A DNA stretch of 64,000 nucleotides. Origin: Lampris incognitus. Its lineage: Eukaryota; Chordata; Actinopteri; Lampriformes; Lampridae. A model generated the notes under the pieces. The model made no database searches. It had not been told where the DNA came from and saw nothing but the letters and a program-made list of their open reading frames with translations. Shown in pieces: positions 35,731 through 45,975 of this stretch (its first letter is position 1; each line of letters opens with the position of its first letter). The stretch is taken from assembly GCF_029633865.1 (NCBI RefSeq), contig NC_079221.1:4316409-4380408 (forward strand). Direction: 5' to 3'. The position numbers and the translations under genes are program-made.

Positions 35731-36147
35731 CATTGGGGTCTATTCCGTTGCCTACCAACACGGGGCTCATTGGTTCAAATCCCCATGTTACCTCCGGCTT
35801 CGTCGGGCGTCCCAACAGACACAATTGGCCCTGTCTGTGGGTGGGAAGCTGGATGTGGGTATGTGTCCTGGTCACTGCACTAGCGCCTCGTCTGGTCGGT
35901 CGGGGCGCCTGTTCGCGGGGGAGGGGGAACTGGGGGGAGTAGCGTGATCCTCCCATGTGCTACGTCCTCCTGGTGAAACTCCTCACTGTCAGGTGAAAGG
36001 AAGTGGCTGGTGACTGCATGTATGGGAGGAGGCATGTGGTAGTCTGCAGCCCTCCTCGGACTGGCTAAGGGGGTGGAGCAGCAACTGGGACAGCTTGGAA
36101 AATAGGGTAATTGGCCGAGTACAATTGGGGAGTAAAAAAAGAAAGAA
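35731..36147 (+). mobile_element. Abundant tRNA-derived SINE, copy 9
   Basis: Plus orientation, first bases of the head missing. Perfect 13-bp TSD AAGAAATACGTCA at 35718-35730 and 36148-36160. Confidence 0.93.
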
Positions 36148-36266
36148 AAGAAATACGTCACTGGAACACTGCAGCTAAGTTCTGTTGTTTTCAACACGAC
36201 AAGAAAAAACCGTTTAATCCAAAGCATCCAGAGTTTTCTAACAAGGTGGCATGATAGTTTGCCAGC

Positions 36267-36286
36267 CCCCCCCCCCCCCCCCCCCG
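36267..36286. repeat. Poly-C tract
   Basis: Run of about 19-20 C; similar shorter runs at 1101-1114 and 21535-21549. Confidence 0.9.
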
Positions 36287-36933
36287 GCCCAGTCGCCTCT
36301 TATTTTGGGCTGACTACACACGCAGCTCCCTGCTCAGCAAGGCTTTGGTCTCTCAAGTGTCCCGGCTCCATGATCACAGGAGAACCTTCCCCCCACCAGT
36401 CACCGTGCAGCTGTGGTCACAGGGTTACGTAGCAAGGACCCGGACAAGAGGGAGGGAGTGTCTCGTCTTTCACTCTGCGCCACGCCATTGTGGACTCGGT
36501 GGTGCCCCGTCGCCGAGTGGCTCGCTGTGGAATGCTTACATAGGGATCTCAGAGGCTGTTTGTGGCGTGGCATGTCTCTGACTGCGGGCCCGATGACGTG
36601 CGGTGTACTTTTTGTGCTCTGCGTCTGGATTATTCTTGGGGTTATGAGTTGCACGTTAAGTATCTACGCCGTGTTGGAAAATAACTTTAGTATTCCACGT
36701 AGGCCATGAGTTGATCTCTCCATATATCTAATCTAAATTGTGTAACTTTGTTTACGATATGGTTTGTCAGCCACTAATTGGCCGTCTTAAGTGATTAAAG
36801 AATTAGATTCTTTCCCTCAAACCCCTTTGGAATTCAAAAGTTGTTTACAGAACTTTGGCTGGATTCTGGCAAATAAGAACCCCCCCCCCCACACACACAC
36901 ACACAGAAAGTAACCAGAGAAAATCACAACCTG

Positions 36934-37362
36934 GGCGTCCAGGTAGTGTAGCGGTCTATTCCGTTGCATACCAACACGGGGATCGCTGGTTCGAGTCCCT
37001 GTGTTACCTCCGGCTTGGTCGGGCGTCCCCACAGACACAATTGGCCGTGTCTGCGGGTGGGAAGCCGGACGTGGGTATGTGTCCTGGTCACTGCACTAAC
37101 GCCTCCTCTGGTCAGTCGGGGTGCCTGTTCGGGGGGGGGGGAACTGGGGGGAACAGCGTGATCCTCCTATGCACTACGTCCCCTGGTGAAACTCCTCACT
37201 GTCAGGTGAAAAGAAGCAGCTGGTGACTCCGCATGTATCAGAGGAGGAGGCATGTGGTAGTCTGCAGCCTCCCTGGATGGGCAGAGGGGGTGGAGCAGCG
37301 ACCGGGACAGCTCGGAAGAGTGGGGTATTTGGCAAAGTACAATTGGGGAGAAGGGGGGGGGG
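36934..37362 (+). mobile_element. Abundant tRNA-derived SINE, copy 10
   Basis: Plus orientation. 11-bp TSD ATCACAACCTG at 36923-36933 and 37363-37373. It ends about 50 bp upstream of cers6 exon 4, between branch-point region and exon. Confidence 0.93.
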
Positions 37363-37413
37363 ATCACAACCTGATTTAACCATTGTGCTGAATGTGCTAT
37401 TTTACTCTTACAG

Positions 37414-37471
37414 GTGGAGGTTTACATTCTACCTTTATATATTCACCTACGGTGTGCGTTTCCTTAAAAAG
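37414..37471 (+). CDS. cers6: cers6 exon 4 (start of TLC domain)
   Basis: 58 nt. Encodes WRFTFYLYIFTYGVRFLKK (residues 137-155), a membrane helix. Acceptor CTTACAG, donor GTGAGT. It follows the longest intron (17.6 kb), full of repeats; a SINE ends only about 50 bp upstream of the exon. Confidence 0.96.
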
Positions 37472-39011
37472 GTGAGTTTTGCATGAAGGAGAATTGTAAT
37501 CTTCCCTCTGTTGTTTAGCATCCTGCATGGAAGCTAGTGGGATGTGGGACCATTTTCCTACATCACATGCTACAAAACCTTCCAAGCAGTTCTGCAACTT
37601 TGATCAAATACAAGTAAATGGAACGGCTTTGCGTGCAGGTTTGAAGGCAATGGTTCACGAGTAGGCTGATGCTCTTTCCGGGACCACAGTTATATCGTGG
37701 CCTTTATTGAAAGTTGGAGGGAGGGCTGATTAGCTTACCCCCCAGGAAAAGCTTTTAAAGATCCCAAACTGTCTTAAATCATGTAGCCGCTGGTGGAAAA
37801 TAGGCGTTTTATGGGTTTTTCAACAAACTCGAGACAATGGGAGTTTGCAATGAAATTGTGTCGTAAAATTTCTCTGTCTCATAATGGGCCGCACAGAGGA
37901 AGAATTAGCTGACTAATCAACCGTCTGTCTCTGACACGCCAATCAATGAGCCATCCTCTATAATGGATCCATTCTTAGCATCATATTTTATCTAATTTTA
38001 CTGTCCGAGGAAATTCATCATCATTGAGACGTCTGAAGCTCGCAATTGGCTGCCACTTAATCAGTGTTACCCCAGTTGATCATGAGGGGGAAGGAGCCAA
38101 AAATTCAATTGTTATTGCCTGGTACTGGACCCGTTTTATCTTTCCATGCCTCCCCACACTGACAACGTGTAATGCGCTGTGGCTATTGCCCTGCAGCGTC
38201 TCAAGTGAGTGGACAGTGAAACCGTTTTGGCGGGGGATTGTTTAACCTAATCACGATCAAGGGAGCAATAAGTGAGATAGGGTGGTGGGGGAAAATTTCT
38301 CCGCAAAACAAGTTGCATGACAAAGCACTTTGTGAAATGAGTTCACTCCCTGGCAATCCCTGCCGCAGGCCCGAGTCTCCCGGGGTGTTATTAATAGCAG
38401 CAGGTCTGAAGAATAGTGCAGGAGAGGCAAACCCAGTTGACTTCCCTAAGTCGCAGTCCTTCCTCAAGTCCCTTTACCAATTTTTCTCATCAGTGACTCA
38501 GAGCGTGATCTGAAAAATAAGATCTTGTAAATTTGCAGTGCTCGCCCACTTTCCACAAATCTTCTTCCGATGTGACACATCCTCAATTTATCCAACAACA
38601 ACCGCTTCTTTTCATCAAGCGTCCGTTGGGGGAAACATTAAACTTTTTGCACGGTCACACTGATATCCATGTGATGGATCTGAAATAAGTTTGAAATATT
38701 GAATCACAGGCAATTGGCAGTATTCTACCTTGGGGATCGATATCGCTACAAGAATCTAAATTGGGCTTTTGGGGATCGCGTAACACCGCACCGATATTGC
38801 ACTCACTGACAACTACCTTTTTCAGTTTTACTGAGCAAATGAATTAAGTCCACTCAGTGTGAACCTATCCAAGCTTTAAGCACTGCACCAGGCACAATTA
38901 CACATATTTTATAGCCATTTTTATATTAGCCTGTTTTATTATGAGTATGATATATATTATTACATTTGATTAGAAGAACTGATTCTTAAACACTCTTGGT
39001 TTTCTCCACAG
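37472..39011. other. cers6 intron 4, unique sequence
   Basis: No mobile element recognised in 37472-39011, unusual for this gene. AT-rich blocks with TAAT/ATTA cores near 37880-38040 could be regulatory, but this is only an impression. Confidence 0.4.
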
Positions 39012-39062
39012 ACTCCGTGGCTATGGAACACTAAAGAGTGCTGGTACAACTACCCTTACCAG
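39012..39062 (+). CDS. cers6: cers6 exon 5
   Basis: 51 nt. Encodes [17 protein letters not shown] (residues 156-172), the lumenal loop of the TLC domain. Acceptor TCCACAG, donor GTAAGA. Confidence 0.96.
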
Positions 39063-39104
39063 GTAAGAGCTGACGTTAACATTTAAATCGGGGAGCAAAC
39101 CCCC

Positions 39105-39960
39105 GACCCTCTAGCAGCGGTGGTTAGCATGGTCACTAGCGGGTCATGGGTTTGATTCTGGGCCTTGTATGTGCAGGGTGCAGTTTTCTCCTCATGCTTC
39201 CGTCAGTTTCCCGCCACAGTCTGATGACATACATACTAGACTCAAAAGCCTCCTACAGGCTGTGTGATGTGGGCCGTCTCAGATGAAAGGTGACTAAACG
39301 TGGCAATATCTTTGGTCGTGGCTCCAAAACGGTGGTCCTACGTCGCACTGTGAGACAGGTTCAAAGACGGCCGATATTACGGTCTTGCGACCAAAGATAA
39401 CAAGGGACGAAAGTCTGACAGTGTCAGAAATGTAGGACGACCATCTCACAACGTGACTGCTGCTACGACCTGCGGCTACTAACCAACCAATAGAGATGCA
39501 GCACGAAATGACGCCGCCACAGTCTTTGCTGGTGCTAAACACAAACAAACACGCTATTAGCGTGTGTGACCCAAATGCCATGGATTCAACAAAACGAGCA
39601 ACAAAACGAGCTGCGGCGACTATTGAAAGGACTGGATTCCTGCTTGGTGTCATGTTGCTGTACCAGCGGCGTAGGTTGATTACTCACACGTCTACACACA
39701 TCACACTTGTTGTCGTACCCAAGTTTATTAGGTCCATATCACACAGCGTGGCCTGTAGTAAACTTACAGGACTGCTAAAATCACACAGCCCTTAAGGGCC
39801 ATAAGTTACCCATCGGTACTGCATGGATGTTGCATAAGTGATTGTATGTGCGGGCTCTTTGATGGACTGGTTTCTTGTCCGGTGTGTCTCAATGCCTTCT
39901 GCCCAATAACTGCTGGGACAGGCCTGTACCCTGACCGCTCATGAGCTGGTTTGGATAAGA
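39105..39960 (+). mobile_element. Old tRNA-derived SINE with an insertion
   Basis: GCAGCGGTGGTTAGCATGGT, GGTTTGATTCTGGGCC and CAGTTTTCTCCTCATGCTTC (39115-39220) form a decayed head. The matching tail CCAATAACTGCTGGGACAGG lies at 39902-39960. Between them about 500 bp of foreign sequence carries GGCTGTGTGAT at 39258 and ATCACACAGCC at 39780, a possible MITE. Confidence 0.5.
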
Positions 39961-40010
39961 GAATGAATAACCAGTGGTTTGGTGTTCATTGTCATCTAAA
40001 ATCAGCATAA

Positions 40011-40388
40011 TTGGGCGGCACGGTGGTGCAGTGGTTAGCGCTATCGCCTCACAGCAAGAAGGTCCTGGTTCGAACCCCGGGGGGGTTGTCCAACCTTGGG
40101 GGTCATCCCAGGTCGTCCTCTGTGTGGAGTTTGCATGTTCTCCCCGTGTCTGCGGTGGGTTTTCTCCGGGTGCTCCGGTTTCCCCCCACCATCAGAAAGA
40201 TATGCATGTTATGGTTAATACGCCTGTCTGTGCCCCTGACCGAGGCATGGCAAGACCAACTAGAGTTGGTCCCCGGGCGCTGCACGGCGGCGGCCCACTG
40301 GTTCTAGCTACACGGCTAGGATGGGTTACATGCAGAGTGTCATTTCCCCACGGGATCAATAAAGTATCTCAAAATCAAAAAAATAACG
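40011..40388 (+). mobile_element. tRNA-derived SINE, DANA-like head with a different tail
   Basis: GGGCGGCACGGTGGTGCAGT and GGTTCGAACCCC (A and B boxes), TGCATGTTCTCCCCGTGTCT, tail GGGATCAATAAAGTATCTCA. Same type as 22489-22812. Confidence 0.88.
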
Positions 40389-40397
40389 TCAGTTGTC

Positions 40398-40513
40398 CAT
40401 CCATCCAACCGCTTATCCTGCTCTCAGGGTGGCGGGGATGCTGGAGCCTATCCCAGCAGTCACTGGGTGGCAGGCGGGGAGACACCCTGGACAGGCCGCC
40501 AGGCCATAACAGT
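40398..40513 (-). mobile_element. DANA-type SINE, 3' module only
   Basis: GTCCATCCATCCAACCGC to GGCCATAACAG, 95 bp upstream of cers6 exon 6. Same cut point as other short copies. Confidence 0.85.
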
Positions 40514-40608
40514 ATAACTAAGGCAAATTTTCTGGTTTTGCTAAAATAACCGAGGTTGCTTAAACATGTATTTATTTTGATTTCTTTTCATTTTGTGTGT
40601 TCTTACAG

Positions 40609-40701
40609 CCACTGACTGTGGACATCCACTATTATTACATTCTGGAGCTGTCCTTCTACCTGTCCCTCCTCTTCTCCCAATTCACAGACATCAGGAGGAA
40701 G
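40609..40701 (+). CDS. cers6: cers6 exon 6
   Basis: 93 nt. Encodes [20 protein letters not shown] then [11 protein letters not shown] (residues 173-203), a TLC membrane helix. Acceptor CTTACAG, donor GTAAGA. Confidence 0.97.
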
Positions 40702-41008
40702 GTAAGAGTCACGACGAGCCAAACCAGCACAGCTCTTCCTGTTTTCTGTAGAAGTTAAAAGGCATGTAGCAGAAACAGAGGGTGACGCTTCCCACTATGG
40801 ACTGGAAACTTTAGAAAATTTGGTTCCGTTTGTGCTGCTCTCACTGGGAAGAAATCCTGATCTTTGTTTGACTGAGTTCATCCGTCCTTTTACTGTCTCC
40901 ATTCCCGTTTCTTGTGTGCGCCTCCTTCGCCTGAAAATGAAATTGCAAAACACTTTGAAGAGGAAAAAGGGTTAGTATTTGCAGCCAATACTTAGAAATG
41001 GAATCGAG

Positions 41009-41444
41009 GGCGTCCGGGTGGCGTAGCGGTCTATTCCGTTGCCTACCAACACGGGGATCGCCGGTTTGAATCCCCGTGTTGCCTTCGGCTTGGTTGTGCG
41101 TCCCTACAGACACACTTAGCCGTGTCTGCGGGCAGGAAGCCGGATGTGGGTGTGTGTCCTGGTCGCTGCACTAGCGCCTCCTCTGGTCGGTCGGGGCGCC
41201 TGTTCGGGGGGGAGGGGGAACTGGGGGGAATAGCGTGATCCTCCCACGCGCTACGTCCCCCCGGTGAAACTCCTCACTGTCAGGTGAAAAGAAGCGGCTG
41301 GTGACTCCACATGTATGGGAGGAGGCATGTGGTAGTCTGCAGCCCTACCCAGATCGGCAGAGGGGGTGGAGCAGCGACCGGGACGGCTCAGAGAGCGGGG
41401 TGATTGGTGAGGTACAAGTTGGGGAGATAAAGGGGGGGGGGGCA
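41009..41444 (+). mobile_element. Abundant tRNA-derived SINE, copy 11
   Basis: Plus orientation, well preserved. 8-bp TSD GAATCGAG at 41001-41008 and 41445-41452. Confidence 0.92.
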
Positions 41445-41452
41445 GAATCGAG

Positions 41453-43788
41453 TTGCAGACTTCCTAAAACCCTGCCCAAACTTGTCCTGTGTGAAATACT
41501 GAACATGATATGTACACATGTGATGAGACTATAATACAAGTCATTAAATATAGTACAGGTTAGGCCTTGGAGCGCCAGTTGTCCAATATCCACATCTCTT
41601 ACAGTACAAACCGTGATTATACTCTGAGGGCTTCTGCAGGGTTCACAACCTCCCTAGTCTGCCGTCCCTCTCTCATGCAGCGTTATGAGAAAACATACTA
41701 ATTGAGGGTCAGGCAGACAGCTGTGCCCAGATGAAGCCTGGTTTTAATCCTCTGTGTTGAAAGAAATAATCCTTGTCCTGTGCATGTGCATCCCCCACCG
41801 TAAAGATAGTGAAAGATTATTCCAAGTGCACATCGCCTGCCACACACACACACACATGCATGAGGTATGCCACATGTCAGCGTTGTCCTTTTTATGCACA
41901 TAGTAAGCAGTCACATATGACCTCGCAGTTCTACTGACCACTCAGAGCTGATGTCGGGTCATCCACTTTTTATCCAAGCGATGTCGTTACACCGGGACAC
42001 TCAGGACCCGTGGTCTGAACATTACGAAAATAGGGAACGTGTGTAATGAGCAACAAGTCGTCCTGCCCATACGACCACATAGGTGGTTTGTCCTCTAATA
42101 CGACCCACAGGAACGTTTCCTAAATTAGCGCCCCTACTGGCGGCAGGAGATATGCCACAGATACTTTTCGCCCCTGTGTAGTGTAGTTTTTTAAAACAAC
42201 GTGAGAACAACAGAATATGTAGTCAGTGCATTTTTGTGTTGTTTTGCCGTCTAGTATAGTAACTAAGATTGCTATTGGCAGTGCGTTTACCTATGAAGGA
42301 CGTTATAAGAGCTAACTTAACGTTAGCCAACAGTTATTAGAGCTAACTTAACGTTAGCCAACAGTTAGAAAGTCAGCTAGCATGCACATTATAACCGCTT
42401 TGTGACATTAAACTTTGCTTTTATTTATATTTCTTCTCGAGAGCTTATGGAAGGAGAAGCTTATTGTTACAGGGGAAGTAACATATTATAATTACGGAGG
42501 ACGGCGAGGAAGCAGCTTAAAACGTAACTATAGGCCGTAATAAGCTGCTTGTACAAATGGCATATGGGGTCGTTTTTTGGTGGAGGACCGTCTCGTAATG
42601 GGGCACACTGTCGAAAGGGTTTGAAAGATCGCATGAAGCTCAAGCCTGACCAGTGCTTGTAAGAACCATGTCCAAGATTTTGTTTAAGTTCATACAAACT
42701 GTCATTGGGCAACAACCTGAATATTCTTCTCTCTTTCTTTTGACAATGGCTACACTCTGGTTTTGGTTCACTCCATATCAATTTGCATGCCTCCCACCCA
42801 CTGTCGTCTTCCCCCTCTTCCCATCGCCAACTCTGTCGTGTCCACAGCGCACGTCACTCACTTGCACTCACAGCAAACCCTATGATGCCGTGCTGTTGAA
42901 TTGTCTTCACCCTATCATCTCTTTGTTGACTGTAGGCATGCTGTCTGTTTTTGTTTCTCCTTTCAGTTTTTTCATGCACACCACCACACTGAAGAGGCCC
43001 TCTGCATCCCCTGCAAATTCCAGTATGTTCTCCCCTGCACACTGTTGCCTTGCCTTCATTCTGTATCTTGCAGCATTGCTCTTCCTTCTCCTCCTCCCGC
43101 TGTACTTGGGACAGCGGGCTGATTGTAGCCGCTGTCCTGATGACATCTTTCAACAGCTAAAAGAGGCTGGAAGACGGCTTTCCCCCCCATACCATTCATC
43201 CACCATCTCATTCACCTGGAGCCTTCGTCCAGACTGGTCCTTGGCTTTTCACACCAAGATTAGACGAGATTTTGATACATGTCATTTAGCTAAAGCCCTG
43301 TTAGTTTTCATCTGTATTTAACCACATTGATTATGCATTGATTACAGTGACTTTTTTTTCTTGACCAGTGGAGGTGTGAACATTTTGCTCACCTCCAGAG
43401 TTTGAATATTGCTATAATGCAATGACACCATGACAGTGTCAGATGAGGAGGTTGTACTCAAAATTCACAGTATATGATAACAACGCAATGAGTGTACTAG
43501 TTCAGTGTATTCAGTCGCTATGGCAGTGTTAGGTGGAGTCTTGATATATTGTTGTTCATTGCACTGTAAAACTGAAACTAGCTGGTGTGCATTGCTGCAG
43601 ATACACAGAAGCTACATGCATCGCTATGCGTGAGCAGGTAGCGGTCACGTCTTCTGCATCTCACTTTGTCACATGTTGCCATGCTTAATCTTCTGCAGAC
43701 ATGCACTGCGCTGTCGGGTAACAAAGCGAGGCAGTTTTGACCGCAGTTCTCTGCAGCTGTTATATCACCTTGGCGACTGTGTCCCCAG
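41453..43788. other. cers6 intron 6, nothing firm
   Basis: Contains a (CA)n run near 41842-41853 and a tandem duplication of about 37 bp (TTAGAGCTAACTTAACGTTA twice, 42300-42370). A 222-codon open frame at 42653-43321 has no recognisable domain and is judged spurious. Confidence 0.5.
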
Positions 43789-43917
43789 GATTTTCTGATC
43801 ATGTTCCTGCACCACCTGGCAACAATCTCCCTCATCACCTTTTCCTATGTGAACAACATGGCACGAGTGGGAACACTGGTCATGTGTCTACACGATGCGG
43901 CCGACGTGCTGATGGAG
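43789..43917 (+). CDS. cers6: cers6 exon 7 (Lag1 motif, active site)
   Basis: 129 nt. Encodes [20 protein letters not shown] then [23 protein letters not shown] (residues 204-246). The conserved catalytic pair H211-H212 and the HDxxD group (238-242) are intact, so the enzyme should be active. Acceptor TCCCCAG, donor GTGAGG. Confidence 0.98.
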
Positions 43918-44259
43918 GTGAGGACGGACAGGCAGGAATGAATGAACTGAAGGACGGATGCACAGATGGATGGATGAATGAATACAAAGATCCTTTGGGT
44001 GTCTGGATGGGATGTTGAGAAGGGTTTTCATACCTCACTACCTCCGAATGCCAGCACATCAAACATTTCACGAAGATGTCGCGATACCTCTACAATACAT
44101 TTTGAGTACATTACGCAGGATGTGATATATTTTTGATTGTACTTCCAACTTTGGATTTGGAATACAAAATTTGTCTAGCAATTGTTTTGCATTAACACAA
44201 AACATAATCAGCAGATGTTTACATATTTGAATTAATGTGTGATTTTCTTTTCTTTCCAG

Positions 44260-44366
44260 GCTGCTAAGATGGCCAATTATGCAAAGTGCCAGGCACTTTG
44301 CAATCTGTTGTTTGCCATGTTTGCAATTCTCTTCATAAGTTCCAGGCTGGGAGTCTATCCTGTCTG
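44260..44366 (+). CDS. cers6: cers6 exon 8
   Basis: 107 nt. Encodes [20 protein letters not shown] then [16 protein letters not shown] (residues 247-282). Acceptor TTTCCAG, donor GTAAGT. A Cys-rich wording (KCQALCN) replaces KFQKMCD of human. Confidence 0.96.
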
Positions 44367-44467
44367 GTAAGTCTCATCATCTGTATGTGAACCACAGTTC
44401 GTCAATCTGATTGTAACAACCGGTCTGTGGAATTCTCTTGGTAGTAGCTTGTATCTGTGGTTTAAAT

Positions 44468-44660
44468 AGGCATTCGAGTGGCGCAGTGGACTAATACGCT
44501 AGTCTCCTTGTGCTGTGGTGCAGGGCGAGTACCCCGGTGTTGCCTCAGGCTCGGCTGGGCACTGTGGGGAATATAATTGGCCGTGTTTCTTGTAAGTCAC
44601 TTTGGAGAAAAGTGTCCACTAAATGAGGGGAAAATGCAGTCAGTGGGAGGTGTTTGTGAA
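44468..44660 (+). mobile_element. Degenerate tRNA-derived SINE
   Basis: CATTCGAGTGGCGCAGTGGA (A-box-like), then GGCGAGTACCCCGGTGTTGC and GGCCGTGTTTCTTGTAAGTC. Related to the tRNA-SINE heads above. Confidence 0.55.
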
Positions 44661-45536
44661 CTACAGTAACCTGTACACATCCGAACTGCCTTGCAAATGT
44701 TGTCAATCTGTCCCTGAAAATGCATGCCGAGATTTCAGTGCTGTAGTAATAGTTGTTTTTGTTTTCAATAAGCGTTTGTGTTTCAGGCACGTCTCTGTGA
44801 AGTTTGTTGCTAAGTAATAGTTACTATGGATATAGCAACTTTATCCTCCACAATAAAGCCAAGAACAAATGGAGCAAGTCATTGCTTATGCAGTATCATC
44901 AGCTGGTCCTCGACAGTGAGTCTGTGGACTTGAGCCTGACTGTTAAAAGGAAAAGCAGAACTCATTACTGGAGTCGTGTCGTTAGCTGTTGTTACTTTTA
45001 TGGTTTTAAAACCTGCAGTTCACAAGCATTTTCCTCTTCCAACTTCCAAACATTTTAGTTCACTTAGAATCAGTGGTGGCTGGCCAGTACAGGGCTCTGG
45101 GGCGCCACCCCCTTCAAATATCAAGAGGTGAAAATCTACTTAAACATGTTAAATATACACTACCGTTCAAAAGTTTGGGATCACCCAAACAATTTTGTGT
45201 TTTCCATGAAAAGTCACACTTATTCACCACCATATGTTGTGAAATGAATAGAAAATAGAGTCAAGACATTGACAAGGTTAGAAATAATGATTTGTATTTG
45301 AAATAAGATTTTTTTTACATCAAACTTTGCTTTCGTCAAAGAATCCTCCATTTGCAGCAATTACAGCATTGCAGACCTTTGGCATTCTAGCTGTTAATTT
45401 GTTGAGGTAATCTGGAGAAATTGCACCCCACGCTTCCAGAAGCAGCTCCCACAAGTTGGATTGGTTGGATGGGCACTTCTTTGAGCAGATTGAGTTTCTG
45501 GAGCATCACATTTGTGGGGTCAATTAAACGCTCAAA

Positions 45537-45824
45537 ATGGCCAGAAAAAGAGAACTTTCATCTGAAACTCGACAGTCTATTCTTGTTCTTAGAAATGAAG
45601 GCTATTCCATGCGAGAAATTGCTAAGAAATTGAAGATTTCCTACACCGGTGTGTACTACTCCCTTCAGAGGACAGCACAAACAGGCTCTAACCAGAGTAG
45701 AAAAAGAAGTGGGAGGCCGCGTTGCACAACTGAGCAAGAAGATAAGTACATTAGAGTCTCTAGTTTGAGAAACAGACGCCTCACAGGTCCCCAACTGGCA
45801 TCTTCATTAAATAGTACCTGTTAG
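45537..45824 (+). pseudogene. Tc1 transposase N-terminal part, left arm
   Basis: 95 codons beginning MARKRELSSETRQSILVLRN with the first helix-turn-helix (SMREIAKKLKISYTGVYYSL) and GRPR hook. No DDE catalytic domain; it stops at the junction with the right arm. Confidence 0.9.
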
Positions 45825-45975
45825 AGCCTGTTTGTGCTGTCCTCTGAAGGGAGTAGTACACACCGGTGTAGGAAATCTTCAATTTCTTAGCAATTTCTCG
45901 CATGGAATAGCCTTCATTTCTAAGAACAAGAATAGACTGTCGAGTTTCAGATGAAAGTTCTCTTTTTCTGGCCAT
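45781..45975 (-). pseudogene. Tc1 transposase N-terminal part, right arm
   Basis: 64 codons; its first 52 residues are identical to the left-arm frame (to RTAQTGSN), then it runs into the spacer in another frame. Confirms the inverted duplication. Confidence 0.9.

Noticed and set aside
39258-39790. MITE defined by GGCTGTGTGAT / ATCACACAGCC
   Set aside because: Only 11 bp of inverted match, no clear TSD and an irregular context inside an old SINE; kept as a remark only.
42653-43321. 222-codon open frame in cers6 intron 6 with hydrophobic stretches
   Set aside because: No recognisable domain, low-complexity Leu/Ser/Pro composition, no splice or promoter context, and an opposite-strand frame overlaps it. 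Most likely chance.
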